41,319 nt of DNA, taken from Alkalibacterium gilvum. GTDB taxonomy: Bacteria > Bacillota > Bacilli > Lactobacillales > Carnobacteriaceae_A. Location of the stretch: assembly GCF_900109085.1 (NCBI RefSeq), contig NZ_FNYW01000015.1, positions 1 through 41,319 on the forward strand. The letters are read 5' to 3'. The stretch's first letter is position 1, and each line of letters begins with the position of its first letter. Made by a program: the position numbers and the translations under genes. Under the pieces are notes generated by a model, which was not told the DNA's origin, did not search any database, and saw nothing but the letters and a program-made list of their open reading frames with translations. Shown piece after piece: positions 33,568 through 41,319 of the stretch.

Positions 33568-34602
33568 TTAGGATACTGTTTCTATCCATCCCTCTGGAGC
33601 CTTTATGTCACCGAATTGTATTCCTGTTAATTCATTATATAATGCCCTTGTTACAGGGCCAACTTCATTTTCTGAATAAAAAACATGAAAATCATTCTCT
33701 ACTTGGAGGCCGCCTATTGGTGAGACTACGGCCGCCGTTCCACAGGCACCAGCCTCTTTGAAGCGATCCAGTTCATCAATATAAATATCGCCTTCTTTGA
33801 CTTCCATATTTAATCGATTCTCCGCCAACCACATTAGAGAACGCTTAGTAATACTGTTCAGAATGGACGGGGATTGAGGTGTTATGAATGTATCCTCTTG
33901 AGTGATACCAAAAAAGTTAGCCGCACCGACTTCTTCAATTTTAGTGTGTGTCGCCGGGTCAAGATATACGGCATCACTGAACTGACGCTCCTTTGCTTCT
34001 TTTCCAGGGAGAAGACTCGCAGCATAATTTCCACCCACCTTGGCTGCTCCTGTACCTTTGGGTGCTGCTCGATCATAAGTACTGACGTAAAAATTTGACG
34101 GTTTCAATCCTCCTTTGAAGTATGAACCAACCGGTGTGACGAATATAGAAAAAAGATACTCTTCAGCTGGTTTGAGTCCAATGTTGTCCCCAACCCCAAT
34201 CATAAATGGACGAATATACAAAGCGCTGCCCGTTCCATAAGGAGGAATAAATTCCTCATTTGCCTTAACAACTTTTTTTACAGCTTCAACGAAGGCATCC
34301 TCTGGGTAATATGGCATTAACAACCGTTCACAACTACGCCTCATCCTTTTGGCATTTTCAAAAGGTCTAAATATATTGATTGTCCCATCTTTTGTCCGAT
34401 AAGCTTTCATCCCCTCAAAACATTGCTGCCCGTAATGTAATGCTGGTGATCCTTCAGAAATATGTAATTTATTATCTGTTGTAAGCGCGCCTTCTTCCCA
34501 CTGCCCTTCTTTAAAACGGTCTATAAAGCGGTAGTCTGTTTTGATATAAGAAAAGCCTAAAGTATCCCAATCTAATTTTGGTTTGTTGCTATTGTTTTGC
34601 AT
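33568..34602 (-). CDS. ilvE: Branched-chain amino acid aminotransferase
   Basis: A pyridoxal-phosphate enzyme of fold type IV that interconverts leucine, isoleucine or valine and their 2-oxoacids. Family features are HYGQQCFEGMKAYR at about residues 55-68, the phosphate-contact region IRPFMIG, the lysine-containing AAKVGGNYAASL with the cofactor lysine, and GTAAVVSPIG near the C-terminus. Length is 344 residues, as in other Firmicutes. The ATG at 34602 was preferred over a GTG five codons upstream, because GAGGGTGG lies before it and overlaps the GTG. No other branched-chain genes are near, so it may serve degradation or final-step synthesis. Confidence 0.95.
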   Translation of the reverse strand: MQNNSNKPKLDWDTLGFSYIKTDYRFIDRFKEGQWEEGALTTDNKLHISEGSPALHYGQQCFEGMKAYRTKDGTINIFRPFENAKRMRRSCERLLMPYYPEDAFVEAVKKVVKANEEFIPPYGTGSALYIRPFMIGVGDNIGLKPAEEYLFSIFVTPVGSYFKGGLKPSNFYVSTYDRAAPKGTGAAKVGGNYAASLLPGKEAKERQFSDAVYLDPATHTKIEEVGAANFFGITQEDTFITPQSPSILNSITKRSLMWLAENRLNMEVKEGDIYIDELDRFKEAGACGTAAVVSPIGGLQVENDFHVFYSENEVGPVTRALYNELTGIQFGDIKAPEGWIETVS

Positions 34603-34733
34603 TATGTTTAATTCCACCCTCTCTATTTATACACTTTATAATTATAACAAAAAATTAGCGCGGTTTTCACTTTGGAAATATAATTAAACGAATGACCAAA
34701 ATTATGATAAACTACAGTAAAAGGGATGATATT

Positions 34734-35537
34734 ATGAAAATTGGTTTTATTGGATTTGGAAACATGGCTAAATCCATCGCATCAGGTTTATTGGCAAATA
34801 ATATATTGGAAAAAAAAGAACTTTCCTTTTCTACACGTTCAAAAGAAAGCCGAATGGCCATTGAACAAGAATGGGAAATAAATGGTTTAGCGTCAAATCA
34901 GGCAGTCTTGGATTGTTCAGATGTTGTTTTACTATCCGTAAAACCTTACCAAGTCGATCAGGTTCTGAATGAGCTTTCTATACCTTCCAATGTTTTGGTA
35001 CTATCTATTGTTGCTGGTTTTGGAAGCGAACAACTCAATCAATACATTCCAGCGGAGCAAATTATTAGAACAATGCCTAACTTAAACGCACAGGTAAATG
35101 AATCAATGACTGCCCTTGTGGAAAATGATAAGATCTCTACTGCAGACATGGAAAAAGCGAAACTAATCTTCAATGCGATAGGTGAAGTGGTCGTCATACC
35201 AGAAGACCAATTAGGTATTTTTATTGCATTAGCGGGAAGTTCACCAGCGCTTGTCTTTTTATTTATCGACATTTTATCTCGAACTGCTGTAAAATATGGT
35301 ATGCCAAAAGACAAAGCAACCCAAATCACTTCTCAAGCCGTTTTGGGTAGTGGCAAAACAGCTAAAGACGCTTCAGACTCGCCTTGGAATTTAATTGATA
35401 ATGTTTCTTCTCCTGGTGGAATAACTATTGAGGCTATTTTAAATCTACTCGGATCTGACTTTTCTTCTTCACTTATTAAGGCCGTTGATGAAATGGTTCA
35501 GAAGAACGATGATATGACTAATAACTCCAATAAATAA
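34734..35537 (+). CDS. proC: Pyrroline-5-carboxylate reductase
   Basis: The last step of proline synthesis: NAD(P)H reduction of 1-pyrroline-5-carboxylate. The N-terminal Rossmann motif is GFIGFGNMAKSI at about residues 4-15, with RTMPNLNAQVNESMTAL at about 108 and the C-terminal VSSPGGITIEA that forms the dimer active site. The ATG at 34734 has AAAGGGATG upstream; earlier codons in frame have no ribosome binding site. The product is 267 residues. It is divergent from ilvE and convergent with tadA, sharing a terminator with it. No proA or proB is nearby. Confidence 0.95.
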   Translation: MKIGFIGFGNMAKSIASGLLANNILEKKELSFSTRSKESRMAIEQEWEINGLASNQAVLDCSDVVLLSVKPYQVDQVLNELSIPSNVLVLSIVAGFGSEQLNQYIPAEQIIRTMPNLNAQVNESMTALVENDKISTADMEKAKLIFNAIGEVVVIPEDQLGIFIALAGSSPALVFLFIDILSRTAVKYGMPKDKATQITSQAVLGSGKTAKDASDSPWNLIDNVSSPGGITIEAILNLLGSDFSSSLIKAVDEMVQKNDDMTNNSNK

Positions 35538-35540
35538 GGC

Positions 35541-35583
35541 AAAGACTCTTTATCTCCAAGGTTTACTCGGATAAAGAGTCTTT
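35541..35583. terminator. Terminator of proC overlapping the tadA 3' end
   Basis: The arms AAAGACTCTTTATC and GATAAAGAGTCTTT (14 bp, perfect) flank a 15-base loop, with TTTATTCTTTC after it on the plus strand. The right arm lies inside the last tadA codons, so the stem can stop proC transcription and perhaps also tadA. Confidence 0.85.
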
Positions 35584-36075
35584 ATTCTTTCTTTTTTCCA
35601 ATTTTTTTCTTTCTCTGAGATCTTTGAAAAATGTAGTCAATAAAGATCGGCACTCTTCCTCCATAATGCCACTGTAAACCTCGCACTGATGATTTAGACG
35701 ATCATCCTCTAAAACATGCATCAAGGTCTTAGCGGCGCCACCTTTAGGATCTTCAGGACCATAATAGACACTTTTTAATCGCGAAAGAACAGCTGCCCCA
35801 CTACACATAACACAGGGTTCTAGCGTAACGAATAAATGACAGTCCTCAAGTCGCCAATTACCCAATGTTATATTTGCTTCTTCAATAGCTATCATTTCTG
35901 CATGAGTCGTTGCACGTTGAGAGGTTTCCCTTTGATTATACCCACGTCCAATTATTTTATTATCCTTAACAACAACTGCTCCTATGGGTACTTCATCAAT
36001 GGCTTTGGCCTTTTCTGCTTCTTTAATTGCCTCATTCATCCATTTATTTATTTCTATTTCTGTAAATTCTGTCAT
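35563..36075 (-). CDS. tadA: tRNA-specific adenosine deaminase
   Basis: Converts A34 to inosine in tRNA-Arg(ACG), letting it read CGU, CGC and CGA. The zinc-site motifs are present: HAEMIAIEEA with the catalytic glutamate, and PCVMCSGA with two zinc-binding cysteines. The ATG at 36075 has TGGAGCGAG just upstream; longer forms would add a hydrophobic stretch foreign to the family. Length is 170 residues with a lysine-rich tail. In Bacillus it lies just before ffs and dnaX; here about 6.5 kb of other genes separate them. Confidence 0.95.
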   Translation of the reverse strand: MTEFTEIEINKWMNEAIKEAEKAKAIDEVPIGAVVVKDNKIIGRGYNQRETSQRATTHAEMIAIEEANITLGNWRLEDCHLFVTLEPCVMCSGAAVLSRLKSVYYGPEDPKGGAAKTLMHVLEDDRLNHQCEVYSGIMEEECRSLLTTFFKDLRERKKLEKRKNKDSLSE

Positions 36076-36173
36076 TTTCTCGCTCCATTTTATACATACT
36101 TCTATAGTAATTACGTTTCTAAACATTCTAGATAGTGGTAAACTAAGAATAGCATATTCAAGGAGGAAATACA

Positions 36174-37037
36174 GTGGATTTTTCCAAGTTAAAAAAATTA
36201 TATCCTGAAGCAATGTTAAGTAAAAAACCTTTCATAAAAGGGAATACATTCCGTATTTCTTATAAAAACCAATGGATTCATATCCCAACAGAGCATATAA
36301 GTCATAGAGAAATGAACATACTAAATCTATTAAAAGAAGAAGCTCAAACAGATAGTTTCCCTATTTCTCAATCAGAATGGTTTCATTTTTTAGATGGCAG
36401 CCTAGAACATCCCCCAACAACAGACATCCCAGTGCGCTTAATTCAAATTGTACTGGAAAAAATAAACACTGACTTCGCTTATTCTACTTGGGTAGATGCT
36501 GTAGGACATATTTTTGAATCTGTTCTTGACGTCTTCTTTGTTTCTGAAGATACCTGTTTAATTATTCAAAAACATACATCAAAAGCTCTTAAGCAAAAAG
36601 AATTATTTGGTATGTTAAAAACACTGGAGGATGATTTTTCAATCCGTGCCAATGCCTACATTGGTCAATTTTGGGAATCTGATCCTCATTTAAAGACTAT
36701 ATTCAGAGAGGAACGTCACATTTTTCAAGAAGAATACCGGCATCTTGATTACCGTATGAATTCTCTTTCAGATGTGGCATTAAGGTATTTCACAAAAGAC
36801 GCTGTCTCTCATAGCACATTGATGCTCTCCTTGAAAACAAGTATTGAAAAACAACCTGAGTGGAAAGAATTAATTTTTGCTTTATGGGAGAACCAAGGAA
36901 ATGTCACGGTGGCAGCTAAACAGCTTTTTATTCATAGAAACACGTTGCAGTATCGAATGGATCGTTATTATGATTCAACAGGTTTGTCATTAAAAAATAT
37001 GAATGACTTACTTTTAAGTTTTTTAATCATTTCATAA
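36174..37037 (+). CDS. PucR/CdaR-type helix-turn-helix regulator
   Basis: A 287-residue protein whose C-terminal 60 residues form a PucR-type DNA-binding domain: LWENQGNVTVAAKQLFIHRNTLQYRMDR is the helix-turn-helix with the typical H-R-N-T-L-Q-Y-R recognition segment. The N-terminal 220 residues show no domain I can name; it might be a ligand- or partner-sensing part. The start codon is GTG with AAGGAGGA 6 bases upstream. It is divergent from tadA with a 98-base gap and ends before a palindromic terminator at 37185-37218. Its target genes are unknown. Confidence 0.8.
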   Translation: MDFSKLKKLYPEAMLSKKPFIKGNTFRISYKNQWIHIPTEHISHREMNILNLLKEEAQTDSFPISQSEWFHFLDGSLEHPPTTDIPVRLIQIVLEKINTDFAYSTWVDAVGHIFESVLDVFFVSEDTCLIIQKHTSKALKQKELFGMLKTLEDDFSIRANAYIGQFWESDPHLKTIFREERHIFQEEYRHLDYRMNSLSDVALRYFTKDAVSHSTLMLSLKTSIEKQPEWKELIFALWENQGNVTVAAKQLFIHRNTLQYRMDRYYDSTGLSLKNMNDLLLSFLIIS

Positions 37038-37184
37038 TTAGTGTAAACAAAGAACAAATCACAAGTTCTTTCCCGGAATCACTGGAATAAATAAGCAGGT
37101 GATTACTGTTGTTGTCTATTTTCACTCAACGAAAAGGCTTGTTTACTCTGTGTGGCACATTTGAATTAATACGTCGGAAACGTA

Positions 37185-37218
37185 AAAGAGGCGGAGACTA
37201 TATAGTCTCCGCCTCTTT
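37185..37218. terminator. Bidirectional terminator (34-bp perfect palindrome)
   Basis: AAAGAGGCGGAGACTAT is followed immediately by its exact complement, with short A- and T-tails. It lies between the PucR-type gene and the YtxH-like gene, which converge. Between 37038 and 37184 only two weak hairpins are seen. Confidence 0.92.
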
Positions 37219-37224
37219 ATTTTT

Positions 37225-37584
37225 TTATCTTTTAAGCTTGTTCATAACTTTTTTTGATTCTTTTTTCTTATCTTGCACATAATCTTTAAGATCATCCGTC
37301 ATATTTGAAAACTTACTTTCTAAATCCTTCACCTTGTCGGCAGTACCAAGGAGGTTATTGATTTCATCATCAGATAAGTTGTCTACGACATTTCTAGCTT
37401 TTTTATTTCCGTTAAATTTACTGCCAACGTAGTGTTTTGCTTTCTGGCGATTAACTACCGACTTTGTTTTTGTCTTGGCTTTATCTGAAGTAAACAAGAG
37501 TGTAAGTAAGCCAAATATGAAGGCTACCCCAACACCGATTAATATATTTTTTTGATTATCATCTAACTGCTTATTTTCGTCCAT
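37225..37584 (-). CDS. YtxH-like membrane-anchored protein
   Basis: A 119-residue protein with one N-terminal hydrophobic helix (NILIGVGVAFIFGLLTLLF, about residues 13-31), then a very basic stretch and a helical, charged C-terminus likely to form a coiled coil. This resembles the YtxH/DUF948-associated general-stress proteins of Firmicutes, but the similarity is of layout more than of motif. The start has a GAAGAGAG site. It is monocistronic and convergent with the PucR-type gene. Its function is unknown. Confidence 0.55.
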   Translation of the reverse strand: MDENKQLDDNQKNILIGVGVAFIFGLLTLLFTSDKAKTKTKSVVNRQKAKHYVGSKFNGNKKARNVVDNLSDDEINNLLGTADKVKDLESKFSNMTDDLKDYVQDKKKESKKVMNKLKR

Positions 37585-37735
37585 ACTCTCTTCATCCTTT
37601 CGTCAATTGATTGATTAATTACATCTTAACAAAGATGGCCCTATAAAACTAAACATAACTATTCGTTTTATACAAATTAAATCTTCCACTCAATTGTCTA
37701 GTGATCAAACAACTCGTTACAATGCTGATATTCTT

Positions 37736-40228
37736 CTATTTATTCGCTACAGATTTCTTTCCAGCATTCTTTTTTGATTCCCTAACTTTCAAGGTGATTT
37801 CGCCCTTTGTTGCTCCGAGAGTAACTTTATCTCCAAGACTTATATCACCGGCAAGTAAAGACTCACTCAAGCGATCCTCAAAATTGTTTTGAATAGCACG
37901 TCTAAGCGGTCGCGCTCCATATTCAGGGTCAAAGCCTTCACTGGCAATAACATCCATTGCAGCTCGCGTAATTTTTAATTCAATCCCTAATTCGTTTATT
38001 CGGTCCACAACATTTTTAGTTAGCAATTCAACAATTTCTCTCAGCTCATCTTTTTTCAGCGACTGGAAAACAATGGTGTCGTCTACTCGATTTAAAAATT
38101 CAGGACGGAAAGAACTTTTCAATTCTTCACGAATGCGTTTTTCCATAGCATCATGATCAAACCGCTTATCTACAGCACCAAAGCCAACAGATTTTTCATC
38201 ACGTAGAGCTGTTGCACCTAAGTTTGATGTCATAATCATGATGGTATTTTTGAAGTCTACTTTTCTTCCTTTACCATCAGTTAAAAGTCCATCGTCTAAA
38301 ACTTGAAGTAAAATATTAAAGACATCTGGGTGAGCTTTTTCTACCTCGTCAAGCAAAATGACTGAGTAAGGTTTTTGACGGATTTTCTCTGTCAACTGTC
38401 CTCCTTCATCATAGCCTACATATCCTGGAGGTGAGCCAACTAAACGACTTGTGCTATATTTTTCCATAAATTCAGACATATCCACCCTAATTAATGCTTC
38501 TTCGCTACCAAACATTGCTTCAGCAAGTGCTTTCGCTAACTCTGTTTTCCCAACTCCGGTAGGCCCAAGGAACATGAATGAGCCAATTGGTCTATTTGGA
38601 TCTTTCAAACCACTTCGTGCGCGTCTGATTGCTTTTGAAACAGCAACGACAGCTTCTTCCTGCCCGATAACTCGCTCATGAAGCACCTCTTCAAGTTTCA
38701 AGAGACGTTCACTTTCTTTCTGCTCCATTTGGTTAACAGGAATTCCCGTCCATTGAGATACAACTTCGGCTATATCAGAAGATGTCACTTCCAATCGATC
38801 ATCGGTTTCTTTTTCACCTTTTTTAATAACTTTTTCAAGTTTTTTTCGTTGACGCATTTCTTTTTCTCTAATTTGTGCAGCACGTTCAAAATCTTGAGAC
38901 TGAATAGCCTCCTCTTTTTGTTTGACTAAATCGTCTAGCTTTTCTGTTTCTTTTGATAAAGTCGTCGGGGTATCGCTATTATCCATTCTTACTTTGGAAG
39001 CCGATTCGTCCATCAAGTCAATCGCTTTGTCAGGTAACTGTCTAGACGTTATATAGCGTACCGAAAATTGAACAGCTGCTCGGATTGCAGCATCTTTTAT
39101 TGAAACATCATGATGCTCCTCGTAGCGTTCTCTTAATCCAAATAAAATTTCTTCTGCTTCCATTTCTGTAGGAGGATCTACTTGAATAGATGCAAATCGT
39201 CTTTCAAGTGCAGCATCTTTTTCAATATGCTTTTGGTACTCATCTAATGTGGTAGCACCAATCGTCTGCAACTCTCCACGTGCGAGAGCAGGTTTCAAGA
39301 TGTTTGAGGCATCAATAGCGCCTTCTGCACCTCCTGCACCTATTAATGTATGCAACTCATCAATAAATAAAATAACTTTGCCATCATGATAGATTTCATC
39401 AATGATTTTTTTCATGCGTTCTTCAAACTCACCGCGATATTTCGTTCCGGCTACAAGAGAGCCCATATCTAAAGTCATCAATCGTTTATCTGCTATAACT
39501 GGAGGAACTTCTCCTGCGATAATTTTTTGAGCTAAACCTTCAGCAATAGCGGTTTTACCCACTCCAGGTTCTCCTACTAAAACTGGATTGTTTTTTGTTC
39601 GACGGCTTAAAATTTGAATAATACGTTTTACTTCCTTATCTCTTCCAACAATTGGATCTAAACGTCCTTCGCGAGCCTGCTGGGTTAAATCTCGGGCTAG
39701 CGAATCTAACGTTGGGGTCCCACCATTTGTATCTTGGCTTCCTTTTGAACGATTATTATTTAATTTACTGCGCGTACTTTTCATTTTGGTTCCTAGCTTT
39801 TTAAGTACCAGTTGTCTGGCCTTCGCTAGGTTAACATCAAGGTTATTTAAAATTTTTGCAGATAAAATGTTTTCATCTCTCAAAAGCCCTAATAATAAGT
39901 GCTCTGTTCCTACTAATGGTCGTTTCATTCTTCTAGCTTCATCTGTAGCATATTTAATAATTTGTCTTGCTCTTGGTGAGTACGGTAAAATTGCTTGTTT
40001 TTTTACAAACTGTCTTGAACCATAAATTGAAAAATGTTCGATTTCATCTCTAACATCTTCTTCATTTATACCTAACTCTCTTAACGTTATTCCTGCAATA
40101 CCTTCATTTTCAATTACTAATCCTAGTAAAAGATGTTCTGTACCAACAGTACTGTGACGGAAAGATTGGGCTTCCTCTTGGGATATCAATAGTGCTTTTT
40201 TGGCTTTATCTGTAAATAGTTCATTCAT
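37736..40228 (-). CDS. clpC: ClpC ATP-dependent protease ATPase subunit
   Basis: An 830-residue Hsp100 unfoldase that feeds ClpP. Two N-terminal Clp repeats ([11 protein letters not shown] and [11 protein letters not shown]) are followed by the first AAA+ module with Walker [10 protein letters not shown] at about residue 219, and the UVR-type middle domain (about 430-470, [17 protein letters not shown]) that marks ClpC. The second AAA+ module has [13 protein letters not shown] at about 560, Walker [12 protein letters not shown] and the C-terminal RPLRRAI region. It lies 5 bases behind ctsR with no mcsA or mcsB between. Probably repressed by CtsR through the operator at 40783-40799. Confidence 0.97.
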   Translation of the reverse strand: MNELFTDKAKKALLISQEEAQSFRHSTVGTEHLLLGLVIENEGIAGITLRELGINEEDVRDEIEHFSIYGSRQFVKKQAILPYSPRARQIIKYATDEARRMKRPLVGTEHLLLGLLRDENILSAKILNNLDVNLAKARQLVLKKLGTKMKSTRSKLNNNRSKGSQDTNGGTPTLDSLARDLTQQAREGRLDPIVGRDKEVKRIIQILSRRTKNNPVLVGEPGVGKTAIAEGLAQKIIAGEVPPVIADKRLMTLDMGSLVAGTKYRGEFEERMKKIIDEIYHDGKVILFIDELHTLIGAGGAEGAIDASNILKPALARGELQTIGATTLDEYQKHIEKDAALERRFASIQVDPPTEMEAEEILFGLRERYEEHHDVSIKDAAIRAAVQFSVRYITSRQLPDKAIDLMDESASKVRMDNSDTPTTLSKETEKLDDLVKQKEEAIQSQDFERAAQIREKEMRQRKKLEKVIKKGEKETDDRLEVTSSDIAEVVSQWTGIPVNQMEQKESERLLKLEEVLHERVIGQEEAVVAVSKAIRRARSGLKDPNRPIGSFMFLGPTGVGKTELAKALAEAMFGSEEALIRVDMSEFMEKYSTSRLVGSPPGYVGYDEGGQLTEKIRQKPYSVILLDEVEKAHPDVFNILLQVLDDGLLTDGKGRKVDFKNTIMIMTSNLGATALRDEKSVGFGAVDKRFDHDAMEKRIREELKSSFRPEFLNRVDDTIVFQSLKKDELREIVELLTKNVVDRINELGIELKITRAAMDVIASEGFDPEYGARPLRRAIQNNFEDRLSESLLAGDISLGDKVTLGATKGEITLKVRESKKNAGKKSVANK

Positions 40229-40233
40229 ATTGG

Positions 40234-40719
40234 CTAGTCCGCCTTTCTCTTGTTGGGTTCTTCATAACATAGATTAACTAACATCGATCGTAATAAATTG
40301 GCACGAACACGATTATCAGTCACTCGGTTGCCCGTATAAAGTGACTTGTCCATGGCCACTATCATCAATTTCGCTTCACGTTTAGTAATAATCTTGTCAT
40401 CATATAGTCTCTGGACAACTGATTTTGCATCTCTTTCAGTAATGCTATTTCCTACGATTTCAACCATAGTATTCAACATATCTAACTCATCAAGTACTTG
40501 AACTTTGATAATCCGAATATATCCACCACCACCACGCTTACTTTCTACAAGATAACCTTTTTGTATCGTAAAGCGGGTGTTGATAACATAATTGATTTGC
40601 GACGGAACACAATCGAAAAGCTCAGCTATTTCACTACGTCTGATTTCTACTTGCTCTTTTTGTTTCAATACTTTTTTCAAATAAGCTTCAATAATATCAG
40701 TCATATTTTTATTTTCCAT
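40234..40719 (-). CDS. ctsR: Transcriptional repressor CtsR
   Basis: CtsR represses clp genes and loses DNA binding on heat. The 161-residue protein has the N-terminal winged helix (CVPSQINYVINTRF at about residues 37-50) and the glycine-rich wing SKRGGGGYIRI that senses temperature. The start at 40719 fits the usual family beginning, but no good ribosome binding site is close to it; the strong AAAGGAGG (40760-40767) is about 40 bases away. A second ATG five codons later overlaps the stop of a 13-codon upstream frame. It is autoregulated through the box at 40783-40799. Confidence 0.95.
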   Translation of the reverse strand: MENKNMTDIIEAYLKKVLKQKEQVEIRRSEIAELFDCVPSQINYVINTRFTIQKGYLVESKRGGGGYIRIIKVQVLDELDMLNTMVEIVGNSITERDAKSVVQRLYDDKIITKREAKLMIVAMDKSLYTGNRVTDNRVRANLLRSMLVNLCYEEPNKRKAD

Positions 40720-40742
40720 AATTTCAAAGAGATTAACTTCAT
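40701..40742 (-). CDS. Possible 13-codon leader peptide overlapping ctsR
   Basis: An ATG at 40742 opens a 13-codon frame (MKLISLKLWKIKI) whose TGA stop shares bases with the ctsR in-frame ATG at 40704 (ATGA). It lies 17 bases after the only strong ribosome binding site in the leader. It may couple ctsR translation, or may be chance. Confidence 0.3.
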   Translation of the reverse strand: MKLISLKLWKIKI

Positions 40743-40782
40743 ACTTTCTCTTTAGGCTACCTCCTTTATTTCTAATTTTATT

Positions 40783-40812
40783 CTTGACTATCTTTGACTA
40801 ATAGTAATTATA
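40783..40812 (-). promoter_or_regulatory. ctsR-clpC promoter and CtsR operator
   Basis: A TATAAT -10 box lies at 40807-40812 (minus strand), with only a weak -35 (TTTTAA) 17 bases upstream. Just downstream is a tandem heptad, AGTCAAA-GAT-AGTCAAG (40783-40799), which matches the CtsR operator pattern of two direct (A/G)GTCAAA repeats with a three-base spacer. Its position over the start point suggests repression by blocking the polymerase. Confidence 0.8.
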
Positions 40813-40904
40813 CCAAGAAACACTTATAATTAAAAGAGAGATGCTACTCGGAACCGATATACATTATTCCCCTTGTTTAGTTTACAAATTTAGATTACAA
40901 AAAA

Positions 40905-40926
40905 AGCCTTAGAATAATCTAAGACT
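40905..40926 (-). terminator. Terminator of the rRNA-tRNA operon
   Basis: A 9-bp stem with one G-T pair (AGTCTTAGA with TCTAAGGCT) has a 4-base loop and is followed on the minus strand by a T-run of seven. It lies about 24 bases past tRNA-Arg. Confidence 0.88.
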
Positions 40927-40949
40927 CTTTTATATCTGTAATAATTAAA

Positions 40950-41023
40950 CGCGCCCTAAAGGACTTGAACCCTCAACCGCCTGATCCGAAGTCAGGTGCT
41001 CTATCCAATTGAGCTAAGGACGC
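40950..41023 (-). tRNA. tRNA-Arg (anticodon TCG)
   Basis: A 74-nt cloverleaf with acceptor stem GCGTCCT/AGGGCGC, D-loop AATTGGATAGA and T-loop TTCAAGT. The anticodon loop CTTCGGA between CCTGA and TCAGG gives anticodon TCG, reading CGA (and CGG). Two weak pairs in the T-stem (G-T) are tolerated. Last gene of the rrn operon tail. CCA is not encoded. Confidence 0.9.
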
Positions 41024-41050
41024 ATTGTAATGGACTGTTACGCTTAAGAA

Positions 41051-41123
41051 TGAGCCGTGCAGGATTCGAACCTGCGACCCTCTGATTAAAAGTCAGATGC
41101 TCTACCGACTGAGCTAACGGCTC
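41051..41123 (-). tRNA. tRNA-Lys (anticodon TTT)
   Basis: A 73-nt cloverleaf with acceptor GAGCCGT/ACGGCTC, T-loop TTCGAAT and anticodon loop CTTTTAA between CTGA and TCAG. It lies between tRNA-Val and tRNA-Arg on the same strand. Confidence 0.96.
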
Positions 41124-41134
41124 TAAAATTAAAA

Positions 41135-41207
41135 TGGAGGTTAACGGGCTCGAACCGCTGACCCTCTGCTTGTAAGGCAGATGCTCTCCCAACTGAGCTA
41201 AACCTCC
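41135..41207 (-). tRNA. tRNA-Val (anticodon TAC)
   Basis: A 73-nt cloverleaf with acceptor GGAGGTT/AACCTCC, T-loop TTCGAGC and anticodon loop CTTACAA between CTGC and GCAG. First tRNA after the 5S rRNA. Confidence 0.96.
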
Positions 41208-41234
41208 ATATTCCTTTTTAAAATAAAAAAAAGA

Positions 41235-41319
41235 GCTGCACGGCAACGTCCTGCTTTCACAAAGGGAAACCCTTCACTATCCTCGGCGCTGGGAAGCTTA
41301 ACGGCTGTGTTCGAAATGG
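41235..41319 (-). rRNA. rrf: 5S ribosomal RNA, 3' part (cut by window edge)
   Basis: The minus strand reads TTCGAACACAGCCGTTAAGC, then CAGCGCCGAGGATAGTGAAG and ends GACGTTGCCGTGCAGC, the conserved second half of 5S rRNA. About 85 of roughly 117 nt are present. It is followed by three tRNAs, the usual tail of an rrn operon. The exact 3' end is uncertain by a few bases. Confidence 0.95.

Noticed and set aside
35563-36213. Longer TadA with a hydrophobic N-terminus (possible membrane-anchored form)
   Set aside because: The extra 46 residues overlap the divergent promoter region and a good ribosome binding site precedes the internal ATG at 36075.

Overview
The window is a piece of an AT-rich, low-GC Firmicute chromosome, most likely from the order Lactobacillales. 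Three things suggest this. The gene order tmk-darA-holB-yabA, dnaX-ebfC-recR-yaaL and trmN6-yazA-rsmI is the Bacillus/Lactobacillales replication-maintenance neighbourhood. The ctsR-clpC pair lacks mcsA and mcsB. The ABC, YtxH-like and LPxTx-anchored surface proteins are of Gram-positive type. The family cannot be fixed from sequence reading alone; a Carnobacteriaceae- or Aerococcaceae-like genome is a guess. Almost everything is on the minus strand, so the operons read from right to left.

Left edge (1-4200): the N-terminus of an IS91-family transposase sits directly against a 31-codon stub of a DNA photolyase gene that keeps its ribosome binding site. It is followed by a BaiN-type flavoprotein and a small PspC protein on the plus strand, then oligoendopeptidase F in the opposite direction. 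Next (4200-7160) come a D-2-hydroxyacid dehydrogenase and the rsmI-yazA-trmN6 translation-RNA modification operon. Between that operon and nrdG lies a 545-base stretch holding a promoter, about 200 nt of apparently structured non-coding RNA and an intrinsic terminator.

Ribonucleotide reduction and replication (7700-17280): a complete anaerobic class III reductase (nrdD, nrdG) and a complete aerobic class Ib reductase (nrdH, nrdI, nrdE, nrdF) are inserted between yabA and trmN6. A well-spaced pair of NrdR boxes precedes nrdH. Upstream are yabA, holB, darA and tmk, so dNDP/dNTP synthesis, dTMP phosphorylation, clamp loading and initiation control are in one block. The usual ricT between holB and yabA is absent.

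Giant surface enzyme (17520-24210): a 2228-residue secreted, wall-anchored protein joins OB-fold domains, an extracellular DNase domain and two nearly identical 5'-nucleotidase units. A collagen-like Gly-X-Y stalk and an LPSTA sorting motif follow. Its promoter -35 box is covered by a consensus CcpA cre site. The architecture predicts digestion of external DNA and release of nucleosides and phosphate at the cell surface.

Replication and repair block (24600-29170): yaaL, recR, ebfC and dnaX, then a convergent DUF368 (PopT-like) undecaprenyl-phosphate translocase gene, the small SRP RNA gene ffs and a small membrane protein.

Accessory region (29170-37600): four and a bit tandem 52-bp repeats, a NatAB-like ABC exporter, an SdpR/SdpI regulator-immunity pair with its operator, YjbQ, IlvE, ProC, TadA, a PucR/CdaR-type regulator and a YtxH-like protein. 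This block separates tadA from the ffs-dnaX genes that it adjoins in Bacillus.

Right edge (37700-41319): the ctsR-clpC stress operon with a CtsR operator, then the end of a ribosomal RNA operon (5S rRNA, tRNA-Val, tRNA-Lys, tRNA-Arg and terminator).
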